Below, piece by piece: positions 47,328 to 60,100 of a DNA stretch of 64,000 nucleotides. Under the pieces are notes generated by a model, which searched no databases, was not told where the DNA came from, and was given only the letters and a program-made list of their open reading frames with translations. The stretch spans positions 1 to 64,000 of the forward strand of contig JAVYIG010001817.1 in NCBI GenBank assembly GCA_035222895.1, given 5' to 3'. Within the stretch, counting starts at the first letter, position 1, and every line of letters begins with the position of its first letter. Position numbers and translations under genes: made by a program. The DNA is from Strongylocentrotus droebachiensis. Taxonomy: Eukaryota > Echinodermata > Echinoidea > Camarodonta > Strongylocentrotidae.

Positions 47328-48359
47328 CATCACTGATACTTTGTGATAGGCAAATACTCTGTTGCCTTTCAGAAGAAAAAAAAAAGGAAGAAATCGAATT
47401 TGTCACTCAACCTCTATTTGCAGCTGTAAGTTTTATTCACATTTAATTACATTTCATTTACTTCCTGTAATATTTCTTTTTGTGATTTTATTGATATGTT
47501 TGTCGAGTTTATAATGGATGATTGAATAAGTGGTTTGGGTTGACAGGATATTTGGAGGTTATGGAGGAGATAGAGACATGGATCAGAGTAGAGCAATTAA
47601 CGAGGGGCGGGAATGGAGGGGGGGGGGGGGGGGGGGGTCAGCCTTGTGGGCGACCGAATGCTTTACTTATTTCCAACATCTGAATCGTGTAATCATTGTC
47701 GACCATGGGGTTCTAAGAGAAGAAACAAATCATTCCTAAGTTGATTTGCAAAACAAAAATGGAACAAAAATTGGAATAAAAGGAGAGAAATCAGGAGAGG
47801 AAAAAATGAATAGAGAGAAAGAATGACGAGAGTGAGAGAGAGAGATAGAGAGAGAAGAGAGAGAGAGAAAATAGAGGGAGAGAATAGAGGGAGAAAGACG
47901 AACTAGAAGAACAAGAGTCCACCTTGATACCTATAATTTGCATTACGCCTTGATACCTATTATTGGTTTTGCATCCCCAAATGGCCTACATGGTGTAGGT
48001 TTTTTGCCTATTACATCACGACTTATTTTAAAAATAACATTAGATAATAAAGAAATCGACGCTAACAGGGTAGTCCTATAGGTGGACCCCGCCCCACGCC
48101 GCTAACATAGTATAGTCATGAGGTGGAACTCCCTACCCCCCCCCCCCCCCCCGGGCCGGCCCCTTCTTGGTGATGACAGACTCAGAAGGAAACGATCGAA
48201 GTATTTCGATTTATTAATTCTTTTTCTTAAATTTATCCCGACTTAATACCTTTTTATAAACTGAAACTAAACAGAACATGAAAGCTTCTTTAATTATCTG
48301 AAAGTAAGCTTGTTTATGAGATCGGTCACTGACCCCTGACCCCTGCACAGTACCAGTAC
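47328..48359. other. Intergenic with G/C runs and GA-rich sequence
   Basis: Holds a 20-G run (47618-47637), a GA-rich tract (about 47815-47900), a short tandem duplication GCTAACA(G/T)...AGGTGGA (about 48061-48130) and a 17-C run (48136-48152). No gene is recognised. Confidence 0.6.
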
Positions 48360-48389
48360 AGTACAGATGTGCGACAGATCGACCGACGC

Positions 48390-48555
48390 GGTGAGATTCA
48401 CCAATAATAACAGCCGATTGGTCGTCACGTGGTCACCGTCAAATGGCGCGCCAGATTTGCTCTAGCCCGCGAAACCGCGAAATGCACACAACATGTACGC
48501 ACGCAACGTAAGCAACGCATAGCAAATTAGCGTCGCGTACTTATAATTGTGAGTG
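48390..48555 (+). promoter_or_regulatory. Promoter of the RING-finger gene
   Basis: Immediately upstream of the first exon lie CCAAT (48401-48405), an inverted CCAAT (ATTGG, 48417-48421), an E-box CACGTG (48426-48431) and an E2F-like palindrome TGGCGCGCCA (48444-48453), in locally CpG-rich DNA without a TATA box. This suggests a broadly expressed or cell-cycle-linked gene. Confidence 0.55.
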
Positions 48556-48713
48556 ATGCGCTTTCTTCAGCAAGTGAATTCAGTACGTATGTCTCGATTT
48601 CTGGGGGCATTTAAATACGTTTCGAAGCAATTTTCCAGTGTTTTTTGGCAAGAAGAACATACATCTGCACCGACAGAAATGTATGAGCAGGAGCAACAAC
48701 ATTTCGAAAGCAG
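48556..48713 (+). CDS. RING gene exon 1
   Basis: Starts at ATG 48556 (G at -3), directly preceded by an in-frame TGA at 48550. The alternative ATG 48589 has a weaker context. Ends AGCAG/GTAAGT. Encodes a short N-terminus with aromatic and basic residues (FKYVSKQFSSVFW). Confidence 0.8.
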
Positions 48714-51700
48714 GTAAGTGTTGATCCCCAATTTCTAGACTCTTGTGAATAGTTGATATGCCTAGCCCCTGGTCCACGTCCAGCGGAGCGGCCTGGACCT
48801 GGTCATTTAAAAATTAAAGAGCTGACCGGACCGGCGCGGCATATCCATTCATCTGATCTCATCTGTTCATTGGCCGTTTAAATGGAATTCCAATGAGACA
48901 TGTGCCATGTAGCCAAGACTGGCAAGAAAAAGAGTCATCGACTAATAATTTTGTTATCATCTGGGCTATTTAATTAAATCATGATTGAATTAAATCAATA
49001 TGGCGTGCGCCGCGCCTGTAAGGCTGTAATCCTGTAATCCAGCTAACAGTGGAAGTTACACACTGATTCAGCGGAAGACGCAGGTTCAAAACTGAGTCAC
49101 GTCTTTCGGATGGTGACGTTAAAAGTCGGTCCCCAGACGTAAATAATCATATCTGATTGAGCACGTCTGTAAAAAACCCAAATAGAGTCTACACACACAC
49201 ACACACACCACTTTATTGATTGATTCCGTGCAGCATGCAGAAAGTTCATCATCATGCCAGTGGATTCATGCCAGTGTTATTTAGGGTACGCATAGATAGA
49301 GTCTAGGTCTAGATTTATGCATGTTCCCTCCTTTTGAAAACACCCCCTAGTCCGGTGTGTAAAGTCAATTTTTTGGTACGTACTACGTCTACGAGCCGGA
49401 TTTTGGTGCTTGAAAAGTACCCCTTTAGGCTTTACCGGACATTTTGGTAACACGCATGGTATCCCTCCATTCGCGGAGTGGGGGGGGGGGGGCGGTCTAT
49501 TTTGCCAGTATTGTAGTGGACTCTTCTTTCTTCTCATACAAAGCACTTTGAAATCACGTACCAAAATGTTAAAGTTTGATACCCGGGCCGGAGTGATTTG
49601 CTTACCTTTCACGTGATAATGAGCGAACGTGCGATTAACATTACAACATTCTAACTAGGTCTAGACCCTAGTCTTAGATCTATGACTATGAGAGTTTGCA
49701 ATAGTTTGGTTCTGCCTGAAATTAAAGTAGCCTAGAGGTCTAGTCTATTCCAGACTAGATCTAGGCGACAAAAGATTAAGAAAAAAAAATCATCTTTCCG
49801 ATAACAAACTTTCTCATTTTTTGCGCTTCCTTTCCCCCAAAAGCGATTTGTTCAGTATTACTAAAGCGCATGCATCGACTTCGCTTTGGCCTAATTAGTG
49901 AACTTCCTGCAAGGCAGTACATGCATGCCTTTTTACTTTAATCGCTATTAATAATGGAGACTAAATAAAGTCAGTGTAAAAAATGAGAAAGTTTATTGTT
50001 GGAATGATAGAGCTTTGCTTTTTAATACCTTCCAGGCCAGGCTTCCATGTGTTCCTAAGTAATGCACCTGTCAATTGTATGACCCACCCCATGAACCCCG
50101 GGGATGGTGCGTCACTTGTCTAATGTGCGTCGGATTTTACTATACCATGACGCACATATGCGGCAAAACTATGACGAACTTCAGGCTACCAATGATGGTA
50201 CCTCGGTCAAAATTATGACGCACCAGTTGTTGATTTTGACTGTCATTTTGACGCACATTCGACATGGTCGAAATGATACAGAACGTGTTTTTCCTGATTT
50301 GCGATCGGGGTCTAATCTCATTTCCAGGCACGAGCACTCGTTTGTTGTTGCAATGAATACCGTTCCCCCACCTGCACCGTGCACGGCACAATGTTTTCTG
50401 TTTTCTGAAATCTATCATTAATACGCTCTAGATCTATTATCAAAATCAAAGTAAAATACAGAATACGTACGGTCAGATTTGTTTCATATTTCTTCAAGTC
50501 TTTTTAATGCGCGCGATGGTGATGCACAGCGGTACGTCACTTGGATCTCACACTCATCACATGGATGAGTTTGTTTCGCTGCACTGCGCAATGTCTGGCT
50601 TTTACATACACATTTCAAGGCACGTAAGATGCTGCGAACGTAAAAGCGCATTTAAAACGCCGCTTACTTCAGTCCGATCACTACGTATTGAACCAACAGA
50701 AAACCAACCGCATGGCGATCTGCGATACATGTGTTTTCCTATGCGAAAAAATTGTCTGTAGCTTGTCGAGTGCTGAGCTGAAAGCTAGTAGTACAAATTT
50801 AAGTGCCAATTACAAATCAATTTGAAGATCGTATTATAAGTATGATCGTAAATAATAGTACTTGCATTGTTCGTGTTACGGTGACCAGCGCATTAATTTC
50901 GCTCTTTAATTTGGCAATTGCTTTCAAGAACACATTGATTTTCAGCAATACATGTGTGTATTAAAATACCAGCGCAGCAACGAAACGAATCGGCGCCAAT
51001 TTTGTTTAATAGGTGACTCCAAATTAAAATCCTGCTTTGAGCAAGTTGACATTTTCTTTTTGAAAGTAAAATGCCAAAATAATGAATCGCTTACGAGATT
51101 CTAACAAATATAAATACCAAAATATTTGGGGCAAAGTTTGCCGACTCGGCATTTTGGTTGGACTAGACTTCACGAAGTACACCCGCGCTAGCGAGCTTGC
51201 GGGCTTCGCTAGCGGCCGTGAATACACTGTACTTTATTCAGTGAGGCACCTATGTAAAGTGACTGACATTGACACACCCCACCGTCAATATTGTGACTGA
51301 CCATAGGAGTAAAATGACGGTACCCTGAGTCACACCTTGATGGTAAATGACCCAACCATGACGCACCTTCCCCGGGGTCCATAGGGTGGGTCATACAATT
51401 GACACCTGCATAATGAGAAGGGGCTCAGATGTGAGTTACATTACAAAAACACTGACCTCTCATAAGAGTTTGCCTCTTCGCAATGTTGATTCCGCTGGAA
51501 ACGCAAATAAGTTGTTGTTGTTGTGATTAATGGCGTTTCCATCGTCGTTTACATACGATGTACAATATATATGGCTGAGTTTGAATTTGCTGCTTTGCCA
51601 ATTTAATACTTGCTTCACGGCAATAGTAAACAGGCACGCCTGGAGTGCTGCTAAATTCAGCAAACTCCTAGACTGGCCTATGCTACACTAAATCAATATT

Positions 51701-54359
51701 TTCTGTATAGCATCAAATTGGCAATGTATACTTTTGCATTCAAAATTATGAATCCTTTTCCATTTTCAGAATTATGAACCCCTTTTCTGTCAATGCATGT
51801 AATGGAATGGTGGTCACTCAATAAGCGCAGAAATTATTCATTTTTGTTTCTTCATTGCCTAGAATTTTTTTTTTTTAATTTATGTGTTGCCTAGAATTTT
51901 TCAGATCGCTCTTTACTTCATGTCCAAACAAAAATATCCAATAGAAAGTCTAAACTATAGCAAGAAAAAAAAAAGGAAGCACAAGATGATGAGAAAGTTA
52001 GTGAATTTTAATTGTCTAATGTGTGTTCTGTTCATAAGTTGTTTTGGATCGCTGGTACACTATTTTAGATCCATCATCCAAGTCGTACTTACACCTCTAG
52101 ACTATATTTGTTCTCTCCAAATTTATACAGGATTGAATGTGGCATCTGCTTACAGCCACGCCTTAAGATGGTGACTGGGAAATGTCAGCATAGGTTCTGC
52201 GTTGGATGCATGTATGACAGCAAAGAAACAAGAAGGGAAGGAATGAAGAAATGTCCGTCCTGTCAACAGGATTCTGCGTTTCCAACTGTCAGGTAAGGGT
52301 CAGAGTAGGAGGCACAATGGTGATCCTGAGTTAAAAAGCAAGATGCTGCCCTAGTGCCCTTTGGTAATGATTTAATTGTTATGACCAAGTCACTTGGACA
52401 GCATGTATGTTCCCCTGGTTGCTTGCTTAGAAGCATCCATTTGCTTTCCTAGCATTTAGGTAAAACACATTTAAACCATCACCATCAAAGTATCTTTACT
52501 TTTGTGTGACCGAAAACCATGAGGGACATTCCACATGTTAAACTACAAACAAAAAATGTCATAAATTATCCCAAAATAGAGGCCTTTAAATTATTTCTGA
52601 AGCCAACTAATATCTCCACTTTTAACCAATCAGAATTCCTCAATTAGCACTTTAATTATCATCCTTTAGTTTCTATTTGTTCTCTGTTGGATGTCATTTA
52701 CCCTTTTCCAACATGATCTAGCTCTATGTATTTTATAAATTTGAGTAATCGCAGAAAGAAGTTGATACATGGAGTGATTTTATCCTTTTTGTTTTTAGAC
52801 CTGTGATTCCTGAAGACTTGATTGAAATCCAGAGGGCGCTAGGAGTACGTAAATGTGAGAGGTGCGGAGATGAGATGTGGATCAGAGAGCTTCTTGATCA
52901 CCAGAGGTAAGTTTGAAGAAAAAAAATTATTATGTGGATGATCCAATCAACAGAGAATTTGGTATACCGGGTAGCTTCTTTTTCCTTGCATTTACCAAGT
53001 GCCTCACAATTAGCTCCACCACATAGAACAATTATAGGAACCCTTGAAAAACACTAGTTGAACCAATATAGACATGTTACAGGATAACAGCCCATGCTGT
53101 CTAACAAAATGAGTGGACCTTCAAAAAATTCTTGACCTGGTCCACAGATGTAGCAGTCTTGTTCCACACCTTGCAGCATCTGAAGGAAAAGGAATGTCTC
53201 AACACGTTTCTTGGAAATGAGCTGAGACAACAGTACAGAAAATGAAGAGCTAGTGTGGCTAGTTTGAGTGCAACAAACCAGGCAATCTTTGCCCCCCCCC
53301 CCCCAACTTGAAATTTATTGTTATGTAAAGGAGATGAAATATCAAATGATTGGCCAACTACATCTATTCAGTTAGCTTAAATGTTTGCCTCATTTTATCT
53401 TCTTTTTAATAGAAGGCTCTATTGGTAATAAGTTTCTTTGATAAGCCTGATAAAAACCTGTTTTAACTTGATATCCTTATGATTTGGAGATATTAAATGA
53501 CCACAGGCATACCAATACGATATCAATTGTATGATTTTGTATAGTCTATGTAATATTATATACCTTGATTGAAATTGAGAGAAATCTGCTCCTGAAATGA
53601 GTAGTTTGAAATAGTTTGTCCAAATTATAGCATTCCACAACCTGCTGAACAATTTTATAAGAGGAGTTTCACTTGAAATGAGTTCTGTTACATACCCAAA
53701 CACTATTGACCTGTGTGACAGTTGTTGGAACCTTCCTCATGCATGTAGGTAGTGGCATGCTGAAGCTAGCTGTCTGTTTTGGGATTATCTTGTTTTTCTG
53801 ATTTAAAATCAGTAGTGTAGGATATTGAATCTCAAAAGCATGCTATTGCCTGTAAGACTTTAGAATGTCCTGCTACATTAATGATATGGATCTTTAATAG
53901 CTTGATCGCCATACTTTTGCTGAAGTAATTTTTCTCCTCTCAATAGTTCATGATCCTTGTGGGTTTATTTAAAGTTTGATTAAAAAATACATCTACCTGT
54001 ATATATAATTTAATCATAGAAAATGCAAGAATATATGTATGCCAGATGTATTCCTTTTCTTTTATAAAGTTATTTTTGTTTATGTTTACAGAACCTGTGT
54101 TGAATCCCCACTTCCTACCGCTGAAAGTGGCAATAGAAGATGCAAAAAGACTCCCAACTCTTGTAAACATGACGGTCGTGTTCAGAAGCGCTCCCATTCA
54201 TCCAAGAAGGGATACGAGGTCAAGAAGTTGTTGGATGACCTTGGGTCGGGGCCAGGGGTCACGACACGGAGCAGCAGAAGTCCCCGTCTGCTTGATCTAA
54301 CGGGAGGGATGTCTGAGCGTTCACGGCGAGCCGCGAGAAAAGAAAAACAGAAAACATGA
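48556..54359 (+). CDS. RING (C3HC4) plus C2HC zinc-finger protein, probable E3 ubiquitin ligase
   Basis: Exons 48556-48713, 52131-52292, 52799-52906 and 54092-54359 join in one frame (each junction splits a codon after two bases) to give 231 residues. A C3HC4 RING is at about 56-97 (C56, C59, C71, H73, C76, C79, C94, C97), including CQHRFCVGC and KKCPSCQQ. A single C2HC finger follows at 126-145 (C-x2-C-x11-H-x3-C, KCERCGDEMW...HQRTC). The last 85 residues are Ser/Lys/Arg-rich and probably disordered, with possible nuclear-localisation clusters near the C-terminus. RING proteins recruit E2 enzymes, and a RING plus C2HC order is seen in the RNF114/125/138/166 group. This protein lacks the ubiquitin-interacting C-terminus of that group as far as I can see, so no ortholog is named. 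A second in-frame ATG lies 11 codons in, at 48589. Confidence 0.87.
49050..49208 (+). repeat. Probable SINE or LINE-tail repeat ending in (CA)n
   Basis: Contains TTTCGGATGGTGACGTTAAA, CGGTCCCCAGACGT, GAGCACGTCTGTAAAAAACCC and a (CA)n terminus. This is a common form of dispersed repeat 3' ends in marine invertebrates from my general knowledge; only one copy is in the window. Confidence 0.4.
50066..51407. mobile_element. 1.33-kb TIR element with 4-bp duplication
   Basis: GTCAATTGTATGACCCACCC starts at 50070 and its inverse ends at 51403, continuing as CCGGGG(A)AGGTGCGTCA-type sequence for about 40 bp. ACCT flanks both sides (50066-50069 and 51404-51407). TGACGCAC motifs recur near both ends (subterminal repeats). 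The interior (50.5-51.2 kb) is not recognised and no transposase frame is present. Confidence 0.75.
52131..52292 (+). CDS. RING gene exon 2 (RING domain)
   Basis: Acceptor TTTATACAG/G, donor CAG/GTAAGG. All eight zinc ligands of the RING lie in this 162-bp exon. Confidence 0.93.
52293..52798 (+). other. RING gene intron 2
   Basis: A 506-bp AT-rich intron with no feature seen. Confidence 0.8.
52799..52906 (+). CDS. RING gene exon 3 (start of C2HC finger)
   Basis: Acceptor GTTTTTAG/A, donor CAGAG/GTAAGT. Encodes PVIPEDLIEIQRALG and then KCERCGDEMWIRELLDHQ, the first three ligands of the C2HC finger. Confidence 0.9.
52907..54091 (+). other. RING gene intron 3
   Basis: A 1.19-kb intron with a C run near 53292-53304. 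Minus-strand open frames inside it are unsupported. Confidence 0.8.
54092..54359 (+). CDS. RING gene exon 4 (last ligand and basic tail)
   Basis: Acceptor TATGTTTACAG/A; begins with R-T-C, which supplies the final cysteine of the C2HC finger. Continues as a Ser/Lys/Arg-rich tail to TGA at 54357-54359. Confidence 0.9.
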
Positions 54360-54587
54360 AGATTACGTGAAATTAATTTAGTTGACTCTATAAAACAAAT
54401 TGAAGTTGCATTGAACAGTCGATTGTCAAACTGCACTGTGCATTGATTAATCTACAGAACTGCTGCATCAAATCATTTTGTTGGCAATGTGCTTGTGCTG
54501 AGAACTGAGATTCTGCCTATCTCTCTTTTTTCAATTGGTTTAGTACTTGATGTACATTTTTCTCACAGATTATTATAGATATAGTTT

Positions 54588-54621
<34 letters not shown>

Positions 54622-57125
54622 GAGTGATGTTGTATTGTATCTGCACATGGTTTTGTGCAAGTTGTTGTTGAATGAAATTGTGCTCAGATTAGTACAGTCG
54701 TAACTGCTAAAAAAATTAACAGTAACTAATACAGTCAATGGGCCGTATCCATAAACAGTGGCAATTGCTTGTGCTAGCCTTTTGCTTGAATTTGTATGCA
54801 TAAAAATATGCAAAATTTTGAAGCAAAAGCTGTTGCTAGTAGGAAGAAGCTAGTTAAAGATCGAGCAATTGCTTAAAACATGTGCATAAAACAAACCGTT
54901 TGCTTGTTCTTATAAGCATTTGTTTATGTTTTTTCAAGCTCCTTCATACCAGCTTGAGCTCTTGCTTAATCAGGATGTTCACATTTAAACATTGTGTTAA
55001 TGCTCATAAGAGCAATACTAAAGTTATACAGGAGTAGAATAAATCAAGAAGAAATTGCCCCTGAGACCTCACAGAAACTATTTCATATTGACAAGTAGAA
55101 CGTTGCATAGTAGCGGCAAACGACGGAATCACAACAATTTTGTTTGCTGCGGATTTGTCCGCGACAATTGAAGGCAACACACGATGATTGGCGGGAATTC
55201 AATATTGCAATTTGCAGCTTAATGTGGCTTGCGTGTGATTCATGCCTGAACATAATGAAACGGGGAGGATGTCTGACACATGTAGAGAGCATAGAGGCCA
55301 GTACTATACGAAACCTGCCTTTGTTCTCCTATGAATGGTGTTCACACCGGCTTGACGTAGTTATTTTTGACCATTAAGCAATTGCTTGCTGAAGGCAGGC
55401 AAAAGGTTTGAGCATGAGCAGGCAGTTGCTACTTTTTATGCAGTGTCATCAGCCTTTGTGCCTTTTGTAACTTATTGATATGTGGTTTCTGACCAGACTA
55501 TCGGGTATGAATAAAGGTTCTGGCAATTATGAAGTGTTACATGTTTCTGGTAAATTACCAATTTTGATTTATCATGGTGGTATTCTGAAAACCAATTGAT
55601 CTTTCATTGCATCTAAAGTATGCATAGGCCCCCTGTTTGAATCCCACGTTCTTGAGTTGAAACTTGAGGGCCATTATGCATGGGACCGCTGTTCGTGTCA
55701 AGCCCTGATAAAGAGTAACACTCTCTGGCAACTTATTTTTATGTTTTGATCCTTTCACTGGTCTGGTAGTCTCGTTTTGGTTGCTGTGGGACCTTGAGTC
55801 ACCATTAATTTCAAGCTATGCATTATTGATCACATATCCGCTTGACCTAACTAGTCCTAACCTTACAAGCTTACTCCATGGTGCTAGTCCTTTGATTGCC
55901 TGTTTGGAAACAATCTTGCATGTTAACTTTCTTGTAAAGAGTCGAGTTAGGTCAAAACATTTGTAATTTCTTGTCCTAATTTTCTACGAACTAGACAAAT
56001 TAGGCAAGAGCTTGTTGGAGTTGTTCCAATTGCATTATTTGAAAATAATTTCTTCACTTGACCTTTTTGAAGAGTACTTAAAGAAAAAAGGTGTAGAGCT
56101 TCATATTGTGTTCAATGTTTGTTTATGGCTTCAGAAAAGTTAGGAAGCACTCCCTTGAATGCTTCACATGTTCAAGAAAATGTCTTAATTATGGTGTTTT
56201 GATGTTTGTTGTTATGTTTGTAAAAATGTTATTGATCTTCAATTCTACATGTATTTTCTTGATTACCCGGGTACGTTTTGTTATGTGGATTGGTGAATAT
56301 GCAGTACAGACATGGATATCCAAGTTTCTTATTTTGTCTTAGCCATGCAACACATTTTGTCAGAGATCTTCTTCATCCCTTTAACCATTACTGCAGTGAT
56401 ACTAGCCTCGCTTTTCAGTTTCTGAAAATGCTTGTATTATTTTGGTATGGATATTTAATTTCCTTTCAGTTATAATGAAACCTTTTTGAAATAAATATTA
56501 TGGTTGACAAATCTATAATGTACATGTAGTGTTCTATCAATTTAATTGTGATATTTATTTCAGATTTAAATAATTTTGTTTAAATTTGAAGTTTCATTTG
56601 AAATAATTCTTTTGTTTGATTTGATTTGATTTGATTTATTTATTTAATTCTGTATTTTCAATCCTACAGTTCATAGCTTATTTAAATTGCTGAATGTTTC
56701 TCCCAAGCACCCTCAGATAAGGAATAGGAATATTCCTAGTATGTATGATAATATTTTAAAGTATTTAATCTGCTTGGCATTTTTTAATGATTTTTTTCTC
56801 ATACAGGACAAGCCTGCTACAAACTGGTCAGTTGTTAAAAAGCAATTTTTATTAAAAGTATACTGTACATCAAATTCATCAGATAATCTAGGTAAATATG
56901 CTATTGAATCCTGTTGTAACAAAATGTGTTGTATTGAATGCATAGCGTCCCTTACATATTATTTTTAATTCATGTATATTACCCCAAACAAAAATACTCT
57001 GGCAATTTACATAGTTGCATGAACTTCATTACAACAGAATTTTTTACTTGTAAGCTCGATGTTTCAGTGTTTGGTCTTGTAAATTTACCAGTGTTTGGTG
57101 TTGTCAATTTACCAGTGTAATAAAA
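54360..57125 (+). other. RING gene 3' UTR and convergent intergenic space
   Basis: Contains a (TA)n at about 54590-54620 and several candidate AATAAA signals (55039, 55510, 56490, 57119), so the transcript end is not fixed. Near 57065-57118 the phrase GTGTTTGGT-TTGT-AATTTACCA is tandemly repeated. Confidence 0.45.
54740..55445. mobile_element. Possible palindromic MITE (GGGCCGTATCCATAAA end)
   Basis: The left end GGGCCGTATCCATAAA-CAGTGGCAATTGCTT has an imperfect inverse at the right, CAGGCAGTTGCTACTTTTTATGCAGTG. Many AATTGCTT/TTGCTT blocks lie near both ends. The ends have diverged and no TSD is clear. Confidence 0.5.
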
Positions 57126-60100
57126 AATGTACTCTTTATAAGTGTGTGAAAGAATGACACGCACATAAACATATGATATACTTTGTTACTTTATTAGTAT
57201 TCTCTGTATGCACAGCTAGTAATTTACATGTCTTTGTTTTGTAAACATCAAAATATTCTTTGTTTCAGTGGTATACTTCAAATTACAAAACAAATATTAA
57301 AACTTTGCAAATAACTATACATTAATAGTCAATGTTATCTTTACAACTGCTTTCAGTAGAGACATAAAAATGCAATATTTTCTGTTCGCCCATGTTTGAG
57401 GTGGGGGTAGTCATAGACATAAATTTCTTAGAATTAAGACTTGAAAACAAAAGAATGAGCAAACCATGACATTGAGGAGTAGATCGAGTTGTAGTGAATC
57501 ATTTCTGATGTTTACCTTTAACTTAGACAGTAAAGTCATGTGTGTGACCTGCTTCCATATTGTTAACATTCGCTACTGAAGAACAGCACTTTAGAAGCAT
57601 GGAAACATAAACCTCCTCCATATAAAGTTGCTCAAATATTATGAGTACATACCCCCTCGTCCATACCCATCCACCCCCTAAGATTATACGATGGAAGAGC
57701 TGTAATCCCAAGGATGAGCTTTATTTCTAGCAATCGAGTTCAGTCATACTTATATTAACCTCATATGGTATCGGGGGGAAAAGAGAATGATGAAGGCCTT
57801 ATGTGACTAGAAGATTTGGACACACAAAGGTGGATTTATTTGGTTACGTTCACATTATAATCTGCCCCTGCAGTATAATAATAGGCGTGGCTCCGAGAAT
57901 ACAGGCTTGTTTGCAAACAAGGAATATGCACTATAAACCACACATAAATGTAGTGGCACAAGGTACCATACATAGATAGAACTTGCTACCAATGATACAA
58001 TTCATACATGTACATAAGGTTGTTGAGCTGATTCCATGAGTATGCATGCTTTAGTGGAAGAAGTTGTTGGAATGTTTGTGAAAAAAAGAACCCTCGGTAT
58101 ATCAACATTGAATTTATCACTCAAGTTATACTCCTCTTATCTCATATAGCCGATTATCATTTTTCTGTTATAATCAAACTCTCCTTTTCATATGTTCTAC
58201 TGTAATCTGGGCAAGAATCCTATACCGAAAATAAAAATTTGATTTTTAGGCATTGGAGTGAACGATTAACAGACACAAGGCTGTGTGTATTTAATCTCAG
58301 ACCTTATTAAACCCATTGACCATGGTATTCTCTCGTTCCCATAAGCTTACTACATTAGCCATCCACTTCTTTTTGGTAATAATCTCACAATTTTTATAAT
58401 TGTAATATCTTTGAAGATTAGTTAGATTAAAAAGAAATCCACAATTACTATTTGGCATGAAACACATGTGTGCTCACAAGATGGAGACTGAAATTTCACT
58501 TGTAAATCTAGATTTAGATATCTTAAATGATTCTTTGCAGTAAATCTCTTTCATAAACAAATTCTCAGTGTCATTGAGTAATATGAAACATTATGCTTAA
58601 CATGATCTGAAATACTAGTATTCCCTTGTTCATTTTCATTTTTTTGTTATAAAAACAATGTGCACAATGATGAAAGAGCCCTAATACTTGATATAAATGT
58701 CAACTTATACACAACGTACAATCAAAGTCACATTCACACTAAGTTCACACACTCTAAAAGTCATAAAAGTCATAAAAGTGCATATCTTTCATTTCCCTTA
58801 CATTTATCAGGATCAATTAAACAAGTAAATGTTCTTCCACGTATGTATAGCGATGAGTGCACGACAATAATAATGTGAAACTGGCCTTGCAATTATTGTG
58901 TGCATCATTGTGATATAATCAACTGTTTTATTATGTACATAACTCTGACCTTACCATCCAATGCCCAAGTAACTGGATTGAAATCCTTAAGATGCTTGTA
59001 TACAACTGACAAAATACAACAAGATTTTGGTCACATGGACCATGAGGGGTGTTTTATCAATAACATATCTGGAAACAAACCGACATTTTTATTCATAGAC
59101 CAACTCCCTCTAATGTTGGGTTCCTCGAAGTGAATAACTGCCTTTGCATCAAGCTGTTCCTAGACTTGACACATTCTTTGGTCCTCTATTAATCTTGGAG
59201 TAAAGATAGGCTAAAATGCTTGTGAAGGGTATGCAGAAGGTTATGTGTGGTAAACTTGTCTAGTCATTAAAAATGCAATAAACATCAAATTTGCTCTTTC
59301 AACAAATACTTGAAAAGGTTTTATTTTCATGATGGGGGCAACTAGCTAGATAAGCAAAGATAATGTAACTCTTCTTTGGCTCAATATTACAGTCATTTCA
59401 CATATTGTCTTCAAGAACTCTCCTTTATTAGAATCTTTTTGATGATTGTAACACATATATTGATCTTAGAAATGTTTTTTGTTCCATCCAGAACTACAAA
59501 CTACTTGTAACCACAACACTGAGTGTCATATGATAATGTCACATGACACGGCATATTGAATCATTATAGTTTGCTCTCATGTATATCTAGTGCAAGGTGA
59601 TTTCATCTTTCTTTCCTTTCAAAACAATCAGCAAAAGGAATGCAATGCTGCTTAAATTTATTTTTTTCTTTGTTTTTATATTCATGTAATCAATAGGCAC
59701 CATAATACTCTTTCTTGATTCCACCCTATGGCACCTCCATAAGGTCATATTAACAAATGCAATATACATGTACGCTAGCTTTGCACAACATTGATTTGTT
59801 TCAGACAAAACAATTAATGTTTACATCAATCAATTTCAATCAAGACAAAAAGCATTTTCCATTGTTCTAAATTGCATAAAAATTCTTTACAAAAGTGTAC
59901 TGCTCTAACTGACACGTCTAGAGCTATAAAGCACTGCTTCTCTTTTAATAATGATATCTTAAAGCGATAGATAATGATTCTCTGGCTGGAGGCTCAATTT
60001 GAAAGCTACTCAAATAATACTGCAATGAAATATTCAACACAAATTTGTCTTTACATGACGTTCACAATGTAAGTTGCCATGGTTACATGACCACATCTAC

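Larger units (their letters stand above)
48714..52130 (+). other. RING gene intron 1
   Basis: A 3.4-kb intron hosting a SINE/LINE-tail-like repeat (49050-49208), a G run (about 49480-49491) and a TIR element (50070-51403). Confidence 0.8.

Noticed and set aside
51884..52130. Extending RING exon 2 leftward to upstream in-frame codons
   Set aside because: A strong polypyrimidine acceptor TTTATACAG lies at 52130, and exon 1 joins in frame exactly there.
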